DNA of 64,000 nt, taken from the NCBI RefSeq assembly GCF_009602705.1, contig NZ_VSWH01000001.1:4823001-4887000 (forward strand), in the 5' to 3' direction. Made by a program: the position numbers and the translations under genes. Shown here piece after piece: positions 63,201-64,000 of this stretch (within the stretch, counting starts at the first letter, position 1; every line of letters starts with the position of its first letter). The notes under the pieces were generated by a model, which searched no databases, was not told where the DNA came from, and was given only the letters and a program-made list of their open reading frames with translations. This stretch comes from Chryseobacterium vaccae (GTDB lineage: Bacteria > Bacteroidota > Bacteroidia > Flavobacteriales > Weeksellaceae).

Positions 63201-63303
63201 TTCTTCAGCTCTTCAGCTTGGAGATTTGAAACAGGGAATGTATCTGATTTCTTTAAAAATGAAAGACGGATCAGTACAAACATTAAAAACTATTAAAAAA
63301 TAA
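60214..63303 (+). CDS. Large T9SS-secreted repeat protein (FN3-like and PPC-like domains)
   Basis: Start at 60214, where signal peptide MKKLLLSCMLALSMGASAQ begins; the frame extends upstream to 60163 but that covers the promoter. The 1029-residue protein contains: a jelly-roll region with NESFEGSSLPSGWTGS (about 22-190); two Fn3-like repeats with TPAITWSQAAGATGYLL and its partner; four copies of a ~135-residue unit starting PPANDEC with DDDVWYSFVAT and SGACGS; and a T9SS domain (VYPNPFSDILNISD, terminal KTIKK). The PANDEC units resemble pre-peptidase C-terminal (PPC) domains. Probably a surface adhesin; no catalytic domain is seen. Confidence 0.9.
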   Translation: MKKLLLSCMLALSMGASAQIIVNESFEGSSLPSGWTGSALPSTAGQTTTVSMWSGGTACVGSKMAYRNLYSGVTSYNITYSSASSNGTELTYSFQYAAKGYSSSDAIKGSVVAEYTVDGGTTWVALGVPINLNNPSSTPVPCTTVSGVIPAGTIPAGADFKFRLTGNYTATSDFYLGFDDVKLTQVVTAPPGCSTISAPVAGATGVSRTPAITWSQAAGATGYLLNVGTTPGGTDVINGQNVGNVTSYSIPTASALNYSTVYYVKVIPTNNLGNTTNCTESSFTTLNIGCPSVSAPSNNALNTSVTPAITWSSVSGATGYRLSVGTTSGGTEVLNNIDLGNVLTYTFPSPLNYNTAYYYTVNAYQGTTSTSASCTVRKFTTKAPPPANDECANAVVLGVNSDINCAVKGTGNTLGATQSASSGTCSFVTSDDDVWFSFVATASSHVIKLSNVVSTGTSSTTDMYFQVLSGTCGSFTSLLCSDADANSVSGLTPGETYYVKVFTYSSGAEYAASFEICIGTLPPPPANDECSAATALTVSSGALCTSAVAGTTLSATSSGVAVSPCTGTADDDVWYSFVATSTSHVVALTDVVSVGVTSSTSLYLQVLSGACGSMTSLACDTSPATPTVLTGLTVGSTYYIRVYNSNTGTGYANTFKICVSTPVAPANDECGNAVTLPVSADLNCAAPTSGTTHSATNSNLAVSPCTGTADDDVWYAFTATGPVHTVMLSNVVSTGSTSSTSLYTQVFSGACGSLTSLVCGTSNSTVVPGLTTGQTYYVRVYNSNGSGYSNSFNICVGTPPPPPANDECSGAVALTVGNNFNSNPITATSVSATTNGVSTCVTTGSNNVNNVWFSVVVPPSGSVTVETASLTGSSFADSIMEMYSGSCGTLTSVGCNDDVSGASNRFSKVSVTGQTPGSTLYVSVWKFGPTNPDGEFRVSAYDSSVLATSETAVVKNNLKVYPNPFSDILNISDVKNVKSVSVIDLSGRVVKTIDNPSSALQLGDLKQGMYLISLKMKDGSVQTLKTIKK
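61890..62358 (+). repeat. Direct repeats inside the repeat protein gene
   Basis: Nearly identical stretches of about 45 bases coding for the VSPCTGTADDDVWY region occur around 61893 and 62313, 420 bases apart, equal to one domain length. They mark recent duplication of one PPC-like domain and are sites for length change by recombination. Confidence 0.75.
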
Positions 63304-63332
63304 ATTTTTTAGTATTAATCAGTGTTTTATGA

Positions 63333-63362
63333 ATAGCAGCCTAATAAGCTGCTATTTTTTTT
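63333..63362 (+). terminator. Terminator of the repeat protein gene
   Basis: An 8-bp perfect stem (63333-63340 with 63348-63355), followed by a run of Ts. Confidence 0.92.
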
Positions 63363-63417
63363 GTTATATATTCAAAAAATATTATTAATTTAACAAAAAA
63401 ATAAAACTTAATAAACT

Positions 63418-64000
63418 ATGAAAAGAATTTTACTCTGGGGTATGCTTCTGATAAGCATAACCATGAATGCACGGGTAGAGACAGGAAATTTCTCTACTGA
63501 TAAGAAAGAATATAACGGCCGGAATAAAGCATGGAACCCTCCGGCTAATGATGATTGTGAGAATGCAGTACAGCTTACCGTGAATTCAAATCTGAACTGT
63601 GGTGTTACTGTTGCAGGAACAACACTTGACGCTACAGATTCAGGATTAGCTCCAGCTCCTTGCTATGGAACTGCCGATGATGATGTATGGTATAAATTTA
63701 CAGCAACTGCTTCAATTCATGTAATTTCTCTCAAAAATATTGTTTCTGTAGGAAGTGATAACTCTACCGATATGTATTTTCAGGTATTCAACGGGACTTG
63801 TGGTAATCTGACGAGCATTAAATGCTCTGATCCTGAAGAAAATATTGTAAGAGACCTTACACCGGGAGAAACCTATTATATCCGGGTGTACAGCTATTAT
63901 GGAGCAGGCAGGGCTCAGACTTTTAATATTTGTGTAGGGATGCTGCCTCCACCTGTAGCGAATGATGAATGTTCCGGAGCGGTAACTTTAACAGTTAATG
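63418..64000 (+). CDS. Secreted PPC-like repeat protein, start only
   Basis: Begins MKRILLWGMLLISITMNARV, a signal peptide, and continues open to the right edge (194 codons visible). After a short linker it enters the same repeat unit as the previous gene: PPANDDCENAVQLTV, then GTADDDVWYKFTATASIHV and FNGTCGNLTSIKC, and a second copy begins at VANDECSGAVTL. So it is a paralogue of the upstream gene without the jelly-roll and Fn3 parts. A T9SS domain is expected beyond the window. Confidence 0.9.
   Translation, partial: MKRILLWGMLLISITMNARVETGNFSTDKKEYNGRNKAWNPPANDDCENAVQLTVNSNLNCGVTVAGTTLDATDSGLAPAPCYGTADDDVWYKFTATASIHVISLKNIVSVGSDNSTDMYFQVFNGTCGNLTSIKCSDPEENIVRDLTPGETYYIRVYSYYGAGRAQTFNICVGMLPPPVANDECSGAVTLTVN

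Overview
The window is chromosomal DNA from a Bacteroidota bacterium of the family Weeksellaceae, most likely Chryseobacterium or a close relative. This is inferred from gene content and style, with no database search. The signs are AT-rich DNA, Bacteroidota-type promoters (TTG, about 19 nt, TAnnTTTG), few Shine-Dalgarno sequences, several proteins ending in type IX secretion (T9SS) sorting domains, and GSCFA, GLPGLI and DUF6438 families. No rRNA, tRNA, CRISPR array, insertion sequence, prophage or integrase was seen, and most genes look vertically inherited.

Layout. 1-3.2 kb (+): end of a polyprenyl synthase, GSCFA protein, small membrane protein, DUF4269 protein, TatD nuclease. 3.3-4.6 kb (-): DEAD-box helicase. 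4.9-7.8 kb (+): two exported proteins, one with a T9SS signal. 7.9-10.8 kb (-): DUF6438 lipoprotein, obg, adk, hpt. 11.1-12.7 kb (+): ABC-F protein with a structured leader. 13-17.1 kb (-): HEAT-repeat and zinc-ribbon proteins, YafY/WYL regulator, membrane protein, ABC exporter pair. 17.3-23.6 kb (+): alpha/beta hydrolase, unusual AAA ATPase, FAD oxidoreductase, a small reverse-strand gene, prfB, DedA protein. 23.6-26.2 kb (-): esterase lipoprotein and a two-gene GLPGLI unit. 26.4 kb (+): DUF808 protein, followed by a cluster of hairpins. 27.6-34.4 kb (-): lipoprotein, dnaJ, grpE, mntH, DUF937-OmpA protein, proS. 34.5-37.1 kb (+): glycine-rich lipoprotein and a FadL-like porin. 37.3-38.8 kb (-): ZIP transporter and methyltransferase. 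38.9-40.6 kb (+): THUMP RNA methyltransferase and a membrane protein. 40.6-47.9 kb: secreted protein, glycosyltransferase, a methionine gamma-lyase-like enzyme facing an Lrp regulator, bestrophin, and a fused 2-oxoacid dehydrogenase E1. 47.9-54.9 kb (-): three tandem subtilisin-like T9SS proteases. 55.2-59.9 kb (+): DnaE with a fused proofreading exonuclease. 60.2-64 kb (+): two large repeat-built secreted proteins, the second cut by the window end.

The strongest unexplained pattern is a set of intergenic arrays with a strict 7-nt period. At least eight occur in the first 39 kb. Each has its own heptamer, so the period is shared but the sequence is not. Several are arranged as facing inverted arms, and two reach a start codon. 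Other points of interest are a palindrome overlapping the mntH promoter, an ABC-F leader able to mask its own start codon, a DnaE with eroded PHP residues plus a DnaQ-like domain, a DnaJ with one zinc centre, an AAA ATPase with altered Walker A and second-region-of-homology residues, a prfB without its programmed frameshift, and sorting-domain homogenisation between neighbouring proteases.
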